Below, piece by piece: positions 14,742 to 26,549 of a stretch of 64,000 bases of DNA. Under the pieces are notes generated by a model. The model ran no database searches and was not told the DNA's origin. It saw only the letters and a list, made by a program, of their open reading frames with translations. Every line of letters begins with the position of its first letter. Position 1 is the first letter of the stretch. The DNA is from Archegozetes longisetosus. Lineage: Eukaryota > Arthropoda > Arachnida > Sarcoptiformes > Trhypochthoniidae. Made by a program: the position numbers and the translations under genes. The stretch covers positions 12,274,001 through 12,338,000 of the forward strand of contig JAEMBT020000002.1 in assembly GCA_018873245.2 (NCBI GenBank), read 5' to 3'.

Positions 14742-17725
14742 AAAGGGAAATGTGTTTTAAAATTTCCTTCCAGTAAATGACTATCATTTTGTAAAATTTA
14801 TGGCATTTAATCGATTGTAATCATAGGAAATCGCTTGCATTCAAGTGAACTTTTTGATTTTCAAGTTTAGCAGAGCTTTAAAAGTTCATTTTCAGTCACA
14901 GTGCTCAGCGTTGTCATAAATAAAGTATAAGTTTAGAACTTTATAATTTTCAATACATCTTCGCCACTAATTGGACAGTACCCTTTTACGTAATGCTTAC
15001 GGCACTAAATTGTTAAGCGGTATATACGTTGATTTTAGTTCTTATTATTCAGTTGGCAAATAAGTTTTTACGTGTCGATTAGAAATTACTTTTTTAAAAT
15101 TAGCTCTATTTGATTCTTAAACCTGAAAGTTTTCACAAACAAATGAAATCTTGTGTCATTTTTAAGTTTTATGAGGTAACAGGTTTGTTATTAAATAGAT
15201 TGAGCCAGGAATTCCCGCTTACGTCTATCAGTTCCACTTTTGTTGCATAGTTCAGTTCATATCTAAATAATTTGCTAATATATAAGAAAACTAAATAAAA
15301 CATTATCCGAACTCAATGCAATAGCAGTCAGCTAAATGCAAATTTGACTTTTCTCGGAACTAAGAGCTCGTATTGAATGAAAGAGAGCCAAAAATAAATT
15401 TCTATTCGCAAACTGCATGTGTGTGTGAGAGAGAGGGCTGACTTTTCCCCTTCTTCTTATCAATAATTTGTCGTAAAGGAGAAGCTTTTATGAGCACTCT
15501 GATATCGTTACATGCTTCATAAAAGCAGACTAATTGTCAACAATATCGATTTGCTTTTGAAAGTGTCAAATCTGATTTGGTCGTATGTACCGCTACAGTA
15601 TGACATCAACGAGTTATTCAAGTAAGAAAACTAATACATAATTATTCAAATCAATTATTTAACTGATTTTCAAGTCTTTTGTCGTTTGTTTCTTTTTAAA
15701 TTGCATGTATTTAGCAGCTTTTAAGGTACGTTTTGTTTGAAAGTTTACGAGAGTTGAGTTTAGCTGAAAAATGAGTTCAGAATTTTGAATGAATCATCAC
15801 AAATAACTAAAAGATCAAATTTTTATTCTCTAAAAGGTCACTATGACTTATTTAATATATTTGAAAATTTTAGTAAACGAATAAAAGTTAGAAACAACCT
15901 TATGTAACTAGAATGAAGCTAATTATTCAATGAGCTAATATTGATTCGCACTAATTTTTGAGTATACATACTATTTGATTACTGAATTTGATGACTCTGC
16001 TTTTTAAACATACCGTAATAGTTATGATATTTCTTTTTAGATAAACTTAAAATGCATCGCATTTTTTATGAATGTTGATTTTCCTTCATTAAAATATCTC
16101 TCGTTTTACTGCAAATAAAATACTTAAATTAGTTAAAATATGAAGCATCTTTTAGGCAATCTAGTAGTTTTTAGTGTGGATTCAAATAAACTTTTTCCGC
16201 AAAATCAAATAAAAATCTAGTGTATGTTCAATTACGAGATGCGATTGCTTGTAATCCAATAGCTTTTTGTTGGATTGAACTAGAATAATCGATAAAATCG
16301 AAATTTTTTCAGAGTTTTTTTAATCGAGGCATAGTTTGAGAAATAGAATGTTATCGAAGCGATCAATTTTATGAAAAGTATGTGCAATAATTTCTATCGG
16401 ATGTGTTGTCCTTTTAATCTGAAAATGCTAAGGAAAGTCGTAAAATGAATTGCAACTAAAAATGTACTCATTTAATATGTTTTATTATATCTGAAGAAAG
16501 AGAAGATTAGACGCAACTTTATTTGCAAAAGCTGCTTAACTGCCTCCAAGTTATGATCAAATTGAAGTAAAACTATCCGAGATTAACGCTTTATCTGCGA
16601 GTCTTGGAGATTTAAATGAATTTTATCAGACATTTAACCTTTAGTGTAAAGACAATATCAATTGCGAGTCGTTTTATCAGTTTAAGCAATCTTTCCTTAA
16701 GGCTTATTAATTATCTTGTAAGTCATTTTGATTGAATTGACAAACGTTTAAAAGTACCACTTTTAAGGATTGTCGGTCTTGACCGAATTCATTTGGATCA
16801 CCAGACATCATAAGTATATAAGTCCAAAAGTTTACGACTATTTGATTGAATGAAAGTGAAAATTGATTACCTTAAAACAACACTCGAATACACTTGCTGT
16901 TCAATTTGAACAAATAATCTTTACTTGCATGGCGTTGATAACTGCAAGTGATTAATATTCTAGTAGATCCATAGTTATATTTTTTAACTATTGGTCTAAA
17001 AAATGTTCGCGAATGTTAAGGCTATCCCTATGAGACGAGTTTATGCTGTGCATCAAAAAGTAAGTCAAAGGAAAACAGCTGAACCAAATTATTTAGCCAT
17101 TATTGAGTTACTATTCTTCTGTAAAATCTTAAATTTAAAATGTTGCGGACTGAAAAATAGTGGCGGATTTGATTGTTTAAATAAATGAAAAACTAAGTAC
17201 AATAGGTGTTAACTCGTATAACTCTGACATTTGTATTAGTGGTAAAAATGATTACAAAGTATGTAACATATCGTAAGAATATCCAAACAATAATACCATG
17301 CAGTAGTAGTTGTGCATGAGTTTCATCTCTATTGTTAACTATTGTTTGGTATTAATACACAGAATTCATTAGGAAAATCCTCTTTTCAACTGCAGCCAAC
17401 CTGTAATTTGGGTCACTCAAACTTGAGGCAAACCTGAGTCAAAGTAATAACAATAATTATTCATAGTGAAATCTATGATTCGTTAAATAGATAGAGCTGT
17501 GCCTCTCACCATCATTTTCATCGAATTGTGACATCTCATGATTTTGTCGCATTTAATTTTTAGTTACGAATTTCGCCACAACTTATAAACATATTTTTCA
17601 CGTAAATCGGATGTAATCAAAAGTGTGCTATAGCTTAATGTAAACTTTTAGCCTGAATTCTGAATTTTTTTTTCAATATATCAGAAATAAATAAAAAGCT
17701 TATTTCACTTGTTTTGATAGATTTA

Positions 17726-20700
17726 ATGGTTTGTAAGTCACAGATGAAGCCGGCCTATTGGTATTTGTCTGCAATGTTTGTGGCCATATTCTTCATTTAC
17801 CTGTCTGCTGTCCAATATGTCCGTGGAGTGGAAGTAGAGCTAACATATCATGATTATCCGTCTATGACTGCACTCCTCAACAATTTTAGCGTAAATCATC
17901 CTGATTTGGCACATCTATATTCTATTGGAAAATCAGTGCAAGGTTCGTATATTTTAGCTATTTTTCACCAATTAACTCAAAACTCGAATAAAGAGAGGGC
18001 GAACAACAGAATAATTGATCAAAATTATCTTTAGACTTTTTCCTTGTAAGTTTATTCTGCCTCCTCATTGACAGATCTGACACACAGTACTGCCATAATC
18101 TTGAAAGCTTGAAAATAAAACTATGAACTTAGCCTTAATTATTCATTTTACACTTCAAATTTTTAAAAGTGAAGCATTTCATTTTGTAGTTAAACTTTTC
18201 AAATTTTCAATTATTGCTTTACTCTCATTTAACTTCGATATAGGTTCTAATATGTATATACTTTGCAATAATATGTATTCTTTTATAAACTTTGTAATAA
18301 CTATTGAACTGATTTATAAAAGTCAGCCCTGCTTTTGGAGACAATTCATATATTTGAATAGGACTATCTTCACAACGTAAACGCATTTTCCTTTAGTCAT
18401 TATTTTGCATTAATTGTATTGAATTAGAGAACAAACAATTGTGAACATGTAAACATTATAGACTTGAAGTAAAGTCGAACCGGAATGAGATGATGTTTGT
18501 TCTGTATTGGTGTTGCATTCTAATCATATATATTTTGTATTCTATGGAAAATCAACTATAATAATAAGTCATTATAATTGAGATTTATATCCGTCTATTT
18601 GAACTCTAACATAAATATTTACAATGCAAAGCCAGTTATTAAGCTAACTCAAATCAAAATAACAGATTACTCGAAGTATAGATCAATAGTTATCGCGAAT
18701 GAATAGAAGAAAAGCTATGCATATTAGAAATTCATATAAACTCAATGTGTGATAGCTCTCCACCTCAAACTTAAAATGTAATTCTTGCAATTTTCAAACT
18801 TTTAAAAAGCTTTCTTTAAGACGAAATGTTCACAACAATAGTGAAAAAATGCTAGTAATTAGTAAAAATATGGCTGAGAATATAGATTATCTTGTTTGTT
18901 GAGTGTTTTGCAGCTGGCATAAGATTGAATCTACAATGAGAAAGTGAACTGACTTAACTTTCCCAATCCAGTAATGAACGGAAATATGGGAACGGATCTT
19001 TATTCTTGGATCGTTTCCTTATCATAACTATGAATGCGAAATGACTTATTGAGCTATTTGTGAATTTTATTTAGTTGATTAGTACGCCCTAAACATGTTC
19101 AAAACGTTGATAGCTTATAATCTTTGAATAAAATTGATTATTCATTCAGGTCGCGATTTATGGGTATTGCTCATTACTAAGAATCCAAAAGAAGAGCCTT
19201 TACTAAAGCCAAACGTTAAATATGTGGCTAATATGCACGGAAATGAAGTATTTCTCAAATAATTATTCAGTTGATAAAACCATTGATCCAATTACTAATT
19301 AAGACTAATTAATCGTTAGGCTGTCGGACGAGAATTAATGCTACAACTTATCGCATACTTACTCAATAATTATAGAACTGATACATATGTGAGATATTTG
19401 TTGGATAACACAAGAATACATATATTACCATCAATGAATCCGGATGGCTTTGAGAATTCGATTGAAGGCCAATGTACTGGAGGACAGGGCAGGTAAACCA
19501 TGCAACCAATATATGTTACTCTACTTGTCATTTATTTTTCCATTCAATTCATCTTTATTTTAATATCATAACTGAACTGTGTCATTGACCCAAATTATCC
19601 ATTGTTTGGGTTTCTCACAATACAATTGACTTCTCTTTATAATTACATTCATTTCTTCATAAGATATAATATTCGCGGATTTGATCTGAATCGAAACTTT
19701 CCGGATTACTTCAAAACAAACAATAAGGCTCAACAACCAGAGACTAAAGTTATTCGAGATTGGATCGATTCTATTCCTTTTGTATTATCTGCTAATCTTC
19801 ACGGTGGGGCTCTTGTGGCCAGTTATCCATTCGACAACACTCCGAATTCAAGTGAGGGTTAAATCTTGATCTATTTACTTAGTTTATCATTAAATCAAAG
19901 CTTTCATTGAATCAAAACATTATGACCTTCCGTTAGGAGATTTTCATAAAAGATTATTTTTTTATGATTCAGTTCTTTCATCATTCACTCCATATTCTGC
20001 CGCATCACCGACACCAGATGACGATGTCTTCAAACATTTGGCTACAGTTTATTCCTTCAATCACTTGACTATGCATTTGGGACACCCGTGTCCTGATGGC
20101 AGTAGTACTGAATTTCCGAATGGCACTACTAATGGTGCTCAATGGTACCCATTAACAGGTATATCATACTAACTTTCAAATTGCATTGATATTGGAGCTA
20201 TAAACTGATCAAATTTAGGCGGAATGCAAGACTACAACTACATATGGGGTGGATGCTTTGAGATCACACTAGAATTGTCATGTTGTAAATATCCGTCTCG
20301 TACGGAATTACCGCGATATTGGAGAGAGAATAAAAAGGCTCTGTTGGCGTATCTCGGAGAAGTGCATCGCGGAGTTCGAGGACTAGTTATTGATATAAAT
20401 GGAAATCCAGTAGCTAAGGCAAATCTCAAAATTAGAGGTCGAGACATCACTTTCAAGTCATCAAAGCGAGGAGAATTCTGGAGAATCTTATTACCAGGAG
20501 TTTACACGATTGAAGCTTCTGCCGATGGATATCACGCATCAGAACAACAATTTGTAGTACAAGAGGGACAAGCGACTAATCTTAACTTGCAATTGGTTCC
20601 AATCGGATTCGTAAGTAACAACACATTAGCCAACAGCACACTAATGCCTGATACTAATAGTGCTTGGGATAACCATACAAAAGCTAATTATGATAAAAAT

Positions 20701-21485
20701 GCACAAGGTAAACATTTAACTAGTACAACAAATAAATATGTAACACACGAAAAAAGGAGACATTATACACAATACAGATCACCAAAAGTGACAACTGTTC
20801 TGACGACAGACTTTGCAAGTAATGAGTTTTCAGAAAGAAAACAAAACGTAATATTTAATAAAGATGGGTATAAATGGAGTTATAGCAGAGCAACTACTTT
20901 GAATGTTCCAACCAATGCAATTAGTGAGCTAATTGTTTGGGTCGTGGTAATCATTAATGCTTCAGTGATTGGATTGCATGTGACTAACTTTGCTAACTAT
21001 TAACTAAAAGCTCAGTTTATGACTGATTGCACGATTAATTCAAAGCTAATACTTAAGGAAGCAATCATCTAAGCGGTGAAAGGCTTATGAACTTTAACTT
21101 AATAACTCTTATAAGCTGTTCAATTGTATATAATTGCCATTTACTGAATATTTAGCAGCAGCCACAACGTAACGGACTACTAATATCTTCACAACCGAAT
21201 AGTATCAGTAACAATGGATTTTTGATTTCTTCGTCATCTTCCATATCGTCAGTACAGCCCTCGAAAATAAATCAATACACGTTCGCGCCGCCAGTACTTA
21301 CATCACCGACAGTTCGTCACAATGATTCTATAATATTTTCTCGAGATTCGATAGCTCCCCATCAACATTCTTGGCCCCATTGGCCAATACGTCGCGGACA
21401 GACTAATGGCCAAACAGTATTTTCTAGTACTCCTATTACAAATATATTTAGTAGGATTAATAATTGGGCCACAAATTGGGGCTAA
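17726..21485 (+). CDS. M14B metallocarboxypeptidase (CPD/CPM/CPE type), two 3' ends
   Basis: Zinc carboxypeptidase of the regulatory B subfamily, which removes C-terminal residues (usually Arg/Lys) from peptides in the secretory pathway or at the cell surface. Exons: 17726-17942, 19150-19247, 19320-19492, 19664-19857, 19973-20158, then 20219-21003 (form A, 550 aa) or 20219-20610 + 21156-21485 (form B, 529 aa). An N-terminal hydrophobic segment (about residues 7-38) is a signal peptide or anchor; ATG 17744 is an alternative start. Zinc ligands are H102 and E105 (NMHGNE) and H209 (SANLHGG). Substrate-binding and catalytic motifs are [14 protein letters not shown] and the catalytic Glu E308 (FEITLEL). 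A transthyretin-like domain follows (about 330-420). Form A ends in a 20-residue hydrophobic tail, as expected for a GPI signal or membrane anchor. Form B replaces it with a Ser/Pro/Asn-rich tail. The exon 1 donor (GTTCGT) is weak. The enzyme looks active. Confidence 0.9.
20611..21155 (+). other. Alternative (retained) intron at the carboxypeptidase 3' end
   Basis: A strong donor (GTAAGT at 20611) sits in phase 0 immediately after the transthyretin-like domain. A TTTAG acceptor at 21151-21155 opens a 109-codon exon also in phase 0 (21156-21485). If the intron is retained, translation continues 131 codons to the stop at 21001-21003 and adds a hydrophobic tail. The choice therefore switches between a tail-anchored and a soluble protein. 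Splice sites and frames are seen in the sequence; use of both forms is inference. AATAAA hexamers at 21626 and 21665 could end the longer transcript. Confidence 0.6.
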
Positions 21486-21769
21486 TTTTGTACAAATTTT
21501 GTAATAAGATTTCTCTTCATTCATACATTTTTTAGTTACTTGTTTAATCGTTTAAATATTTTTAAATAACAACTTTAATAATAGTTCAAACTTATTATTT
21601 ATATCAAATATTACATAATTTTTTAAATAAATGATTATTCATTCAGTTAACATAAGATTTCTTGAATAAAAGTAATTTTGATAAGACTTACGCATCAATT
21701 ATTAGCGTTGAACGCGAGCCATCAAACTCTACATTAATTTAACCGATCAACCATTCACAAGCTTATATT

Positions 21770-22740
21770 AAAGTCTTTAGTAAAGAGTCCTGGCTTGGAC
21801 TTACTTTTAAGCCAAATTTCGAGCTACCGTCTGCACCAACAACTGATGCGCCTTCATATTCTTTCCCTGCTTCTGGGCTGAAATCAGCGTTTGCTTTCTT
21901 TTTTATGCATTGACATAACAGAGACCAAAGAGATAACAATAACCACAACGACTACTGTTAAGATCACAATTGCAAAATCCGCCACCTATTTCTTCATCTT
22001 TCGACTCTTCGGTAGTCTTCGGATTTGTTCGATTTGATAATGGCTCAAAGGTAGCTGTGGAAAAGCTTCATTAGGACCAGTTTTATCACTAGTTGGCAAT
22101 GGAAAAGGCGATGGAGCCTCACATCATTTGTAAAACTTAAAGAATTGCTTTATGACGAATTTTGAAGTTCCCTTTATATCGGCTGTTATGTGCCAACCAT
22201 CTCAATGTTCTTTACGGCAAGATAATAGAAATAATCAGCTGCTTCGCCACCTTAATGAAGCATAAATACTTCTTTATCTCTAAACGATGTCATAACCATT
22301 ATCGGGTCTCTAGTGTTGAAATCAATAATATTTGAGTCTCTGAGTCTTATTGCCTAACCCTGAGAGTCGTTGCAAAGCAGTTGTAGCTTTTGTTTTGAAC
22401 GATATGTATCTGTGTAATATCTTATACAAACACTATATCAACATATTTAGTCTAAATGATTTGTACCTGATTTGTGTTTCGATTCGCCCAATTTTTTCGA
22501 TTGTTGTTTTATTATTCGAAAATCATTTTATTCATAGTCCAAACCATTTCTACAACACGGGTCTCTTGCTCTTCAGCTGATTATCCAGTGGTATTAACGT
22601 TGGCACATCTTTTCGGATTATCCTTGAAATAGTCTCTTCGCTAACCTTAAACGAATCCGGAAGCCATCTCTCTCTCTCTCTCTCTCCTTACAGGTGGAGG
22701 AAATTCATTGTTTTAACGAGTCAATAACATCCGCTACTTT
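21770..22740 (-). pseudogene. Decayed CLCA-like C-terminal fragment
   Basis: Read on the minus strand, coding-like pieces in several frames are broken by stops. From upstream to downstream: a piece around 22560-22690 (DSFKVSEETISRIIRK); a fibronectin-III-like part around 22210-22350 (RDSNIIDFNTRDP, then EAADYFYYLAVKNIE); a Pro-rich linker (APSPFPLPTSDKTGP) near 22050-22110; and a strong transmembrane stretch (FAIVILTVVVVVIVISLV) near 21920-21990 followed by a basic tail. This order matches what I know of the C-terminal end of calcium-activated chloride channel regulator (CLCA) proteins in arthropods. At least four in-frame stops and frame changes make an intact gene unlikely, though misread introns could explain some of them. 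No N-terminal metalloprotease or VWA part is visible nearby. The family assignment is tentative. Confidence 0.42.
22665..22687. repeat. Short (TC)n tract
   Basis: About eleven TC dinucleotides lie inside the decayed CLCA-like region. Expansion of this tract may be one of the changes that disrupts the old reading frame. Confidence 0.7.
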
Positions 22741-23885
22741 TGATGAAGTATTGCTTCCGATTACTAACATAAGCAATTGAATCAATTTTGAAGTTTGGCA
22801 TAAGTTTAATCCATATATCACTAAACCTGTGTTATAGTATTGATACAATACTAACACTAAATGGTATGCAACTCATTAATTAGTGTGTTTCGAAGTAACT
22901 GTGGTTTAAAGGTAATTTCTGATCAAATAGACTAATTTTCAGAGACAATGGTGTAGTAAACGTTTAAGACAGATTACTTGAATATCTGTATTGAGTTGCG
23001 AACAGTAATCAATTGGAGTTATAATAGTTGTCATTATAAGCCGTACTCAAGTGCATCTTCTTACGATCGATGGTCAATTTAAAAAGATAGAGGACCTGAA
23101 CATTAATTGTTTTCCTCTTTTATGTAGAAAACGATTCTAATTAATAAAAATGACTGTTTAGTAGTCGCATGCAAGCAATACCTTTAAAGTTATGAAGTCT
23201 AATTTGGACAGTTTCTGTATTAAGGTAGGCAGTAAGTCATTCAATTGTTCCCTCGATAGTTGAACAAATCAAATCAAATAATTTCAAATTTAACTTGAAA
23301 ACATCAGTATCTGTTTGTCACCTGTACCTGTATTTTGATGATTTTCTCATCTGAGACACTTTTGGTTTTTAAGAATCAAACTCTAATATTGACAAGTTTT
23401 GGCTTGGTTTTGGTGGGCACTATTTTCTTTATTCTATTGTACTAACGAACTAAACTATAATCATAACCTTTACTGCACTCTTCGAAAATATTGTATAATT
23501 TAGTGAAAACTTGATCTAACACAAAAGCGTTTAACGATCTCTTAAATTGGTTTCACAAAATTTCTAAAGTCAGCTGACAATGAGTTACAGAGTGCTTAAT
23601 AGTAAGTAATTTGAATTTCTCTATTGTTAAATAGTTGAAAGCCAATGGTTCTTATTATCGCCGCTTATTCAATGAATCATTCAATCAAATAGTTATGAAA
23701 GTTAAGGAAATTAAGGAAATTAGATGCATTGTACTGATCAATCCGTTTCATTGTGTACTTAATAAGTAGTCTTAAAATTTAGAGCCAATTACAGCTTGTA
23801 TTACATAAAATTGTGAGTATGAAATGTTGCAAGATCAGTTGCAACCATTGAAGACTCATTTATTTTCAGTGAAATCAATGCTACG
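22741..23885. other. Non-coding spacer before the M14A carboxypeptidase
   Basis: No supported exon. The first part may hold further decayed pieces of the CLCA-like sequence, but no motif can be recognised. The last hundred bases should be the promoter and 5' UTR of the next gene. A short direct repeat (AAGGAAATT, twice, around 23703-23721) is present. Confidence 0.5.
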
Positions 23886-26549
23886 ATGCATCTCAAATTT
23901 ATATTATTTTTTAATAGTATATTGTTAGTATTACGAGCCAACTATTGTATTTGCAATTCTATCAGTTTAAATGACGACAATTTGAATCAACATAAGTTAA
24001 TACGAATTTACCCAATAAGTGGCCAACAGTTGAGTCGATTGAAAGAAATTAAACGTCATTTTCAGGTAAGATTATCAGTCAATAATACAAATAAAGTTTA
24101 TGCATACGTTTGGCTTATAAGAATTCATATCGATTAAGCAAATAAGATTCTGAGTTAAAATTGCTTTCAAAAATTGTCTAAAATCTTGCAATTAGATTAA
24201 ATCTTGGAAACTTTCCCAGAATCACTTGAATCCAATATTAGTAGAAATAGAACCTGAGAAGAATGAAGCTTTCGATTTCTTAAATAAGTCGGACATCAGG
24301 TTCGAAATATTAAACAAAAGTTTACAAAACTTCATCATTAATCAGCAAATGTCTGGCAATGGTTTGGTAGCGAATGAATTTGATTATGAATATACTTATC
24401 ATAGTTACAACAAAATAGTTAGACAAATCCGAAAATTTAAGAAGAAGCATTCCAATTTTACTAAAATTGTCAGCATTGGAAAGTCAACAGAAGGCAGAAA
24501 AATTATGGCAATTATTCTAAACAATAGAAACAACAGAATAAGTAAAAGAAAAGTATTTATTGAATGCGGAACACATGCTCGAGAATGGATATCAACTGCT
24601 GCGTGTTTGTGGATTTCAAATCAATTGGTCAACAATAACACTGATAAAGAACTACTTGGACAATATGAGTTTGTAATAATACCATTACTTAATCCAGATG
24701 GATATGCATATTCCTGGACTACAGATAGATTGTGGAGGAAAACAAGATCTAAGTCCAACAAGTCAGACTGCATTGGAACTGATCTTAACAGAAAGTGAGA
24801 ACAGCTTTAGCTTCAGTATGGATTGCGCCAGATATTGTTGTGACTAGGGCTGCTTGTTATAAAACAATTGTTTTAAAACTTTTAAAACACTTTTCTGTGC
24901 CGATGTTTTAAGATATGCATTTAAATAGTGTTTTATATTGTTTTAAGACATTTAGCCCCTTATTCATTTTAAGAAAATCTAATTAAATATCAATGACAAT
25001 GGCATAAACTTATCAGATCCAACAAAAAAGATGTTTATTAAATTACTATATAAATTGAGTGCTTTAAGTTCTCTTCTAAAGACTGTTTTTGAAGTATTTT
25101 CTGCTCGAAATTTCGATAACAAAGCATTTTTACACTTTTTCGACCAGAAAAAAGTGAAAAATTAATTTTTAATTTTTCTCTCAATAACATGCCAGGCTGT
25201 TTTTAAGGCTTAAAACAACTTTAAGCACAATTCAAATATTTTAGAACATTATTAAACACATTAAAACGTTTGATAGCATTCGTTTTATAACATTTTGAAA
25301 AATTTTTCATTTTTGTCAATCCCAGTTGTGACTCGCACTTATATTTATGTTGAGTTAATCTTATGTAATACAGATTGTAGCAGACTTAACCTAAACTTAA
25401 ATCTATAAAGTATGATCCATAAGGTGAGCGTCATTTGCAACAATAAGTCAAGCAATCCATACTAAGGCTTAAGAATTTCTTGTTTAAATCCAACTATGAA
25501 TTTATTAATCATCTGATATGATTGTTCTAAAGTTGGAACTGTTCGTGGTGTGTGGTGGGTGCATCCGATAATCCGTGTCATAGCAACTATTGCGGAGATT
25601 CTCCCTTTTCGGAACCAGAAACCATGTCTCTGAAAAAGTTCTTGGAAAGAAATAAAAAATCTATTCTGGCTTATTTTTCGCTTCATAGTTATTCCCAATT
25701 ATGGTTATATCCTTTGGGTTATAAGAACGAATCAACCTCTAATAAAGTAACATTAGTAAGAAATTTCAAACGTTCATCTGCTTCAAGTATTTATTTCGAG
25801 TTCTCATCTTAAAAAATTGTGTTTGTTTAAATTCATCTCTAGGACTTTAAGTTGAAAAATGAAAAAACTAAGATTTGAAAAGATCAAAGAATAAAGCCAA
25901 TAATATGACTATTTAACTAAAGGCAGTTTACAGTATCGACTTTTTTATAGTATCTCAAACAAAAAAGCAAGCAATCAAATATGACAATCAAATATGAGAA
26001 ACTCGATCGATTGAAATCAAGTTTCTTAAAAATAGATTCTTTAATAATTATTTGTTTCATTAATTACAGGATAATTTGTCTAAATTTGCCACAAATGCCA
26101 TTTATAAAATTCATCACCAAATTTATGAATACGGTTCACTCGCATCAATAATCTGTAAGAACAATATTAAGATAATGAGCAATATTCTAATTTGTTAGTT
26201 GAAAGTTGCCCATAACTGAAGCGAAACATTGAGACGTTTATTGTTGCGAATCACGCTCACTCAAAGTTTTTTTATAAGCCTAAGCTTCCCCCCCAATTAA
26301 TCGATATAATTAGCTTCGAAAGTTTCAACGTTTATATACGCCCTTAAATCTCTAATCACTTTTAATGATCTATTTTCAGATCCGACCTCAGGTTCAAGTG
26401 TTGACTGGGTTTATGAAAAACTTGGTGTTAAACTTTGTTTTGCTATTGAACTGAGAGACGGTGGCTTTTACGGGTTTTTATTACCACCAGAACTCATAAA
26501 ACCAACTGCTGAAGAGATTTGGGCAGGCATTAAAGTAGTTATCAAATGA
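23886..26549 (+). CDS. M14A procarboxypeptidase (CPA/CPB type)
   Basis: Secreted zinc exopeptidase of the digestive A/B subfamily, made as a zymogen. Exons: 23886-24065, 24196-24794, 25533-25746, 26070-26154 and 26380-26549; phases agree and the product is 415 aa, normal for a preproenzyme. Residues 1-24 form a signal peptide, followed by the activation propeptide to about residue 115. Zinc ligands are H187 and E190 (GTHAREW) and H311 (SLHSYSQLW). The carboxylate-binding pair is N258/R259 (DLNRN). The Tyr248 equivalent is Y360, whose codon is split by intron 4. The catalytic Glu is E383 (IELRDGG). The residue matching bovine position 255 is Val (GSSVDW), which points to a hydrophobic, CPA-like C-terminal preference rather than a basic CPB-like one. 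All key residues are present. Neighbouring the M14B gene on the same strand is probably coincidence, as the subfamilies are only distantly related. Confidence 0.95.
24837..25333. mobile_element. hAT-like MITE inside intron 2 of the M14A gene
   Basis: A 479-bp block (24846-25324) is flanked by an identical 9-base direct repeat, GTTGTGACT, at 24837-24845 and 25325-25333. This includes the 8-base duplication expected of hAT transposons. Ends are imperfectly inverted (AGGGCTG... against TGGGATTG...). Just inside them is a clearer inverted repeat, GTTATAAAAC on the left (about 24856-24865) and its complement on the right (about 25282-25292). Many TTTTAAAAC/TTTTAAGAC variants lie between. No transposase is encoded, so it would be non-autonomous. 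Superfamily assignment is inference. Confidence 0.6.

Larger units (their letters stand above)
4920..17725. other. 12.8-kb gene desert
   Basis: The start should be the RPB11 3' UTR. Beyond that no gene is supported. The ORFs present (7128-7370, 10769-10957, 12509-12721, 13936-14130, 17003-17188) are short, AT-driven and match no family I recognise. The stretch 13930-14290 looks less AT-rich than its surroundings but holds no recognisable RNA gene or transposon end. Most of the region is low-complexity-leaning unique sequence. It may contain enhancers, non-coding RNA or decayed repeats that cannot be recognised by eye. Confidence 0.55.

Noticed and set aside
17003-17280. Possible tetraspanin fragment (KCCG motif in a short ORF at 17003-17188)
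   Set aside because: The Cys-Cys-Gly motif stands alone, no membrane segments or further loop cysteines follow in frame, and no splice-supported neighbours were found.
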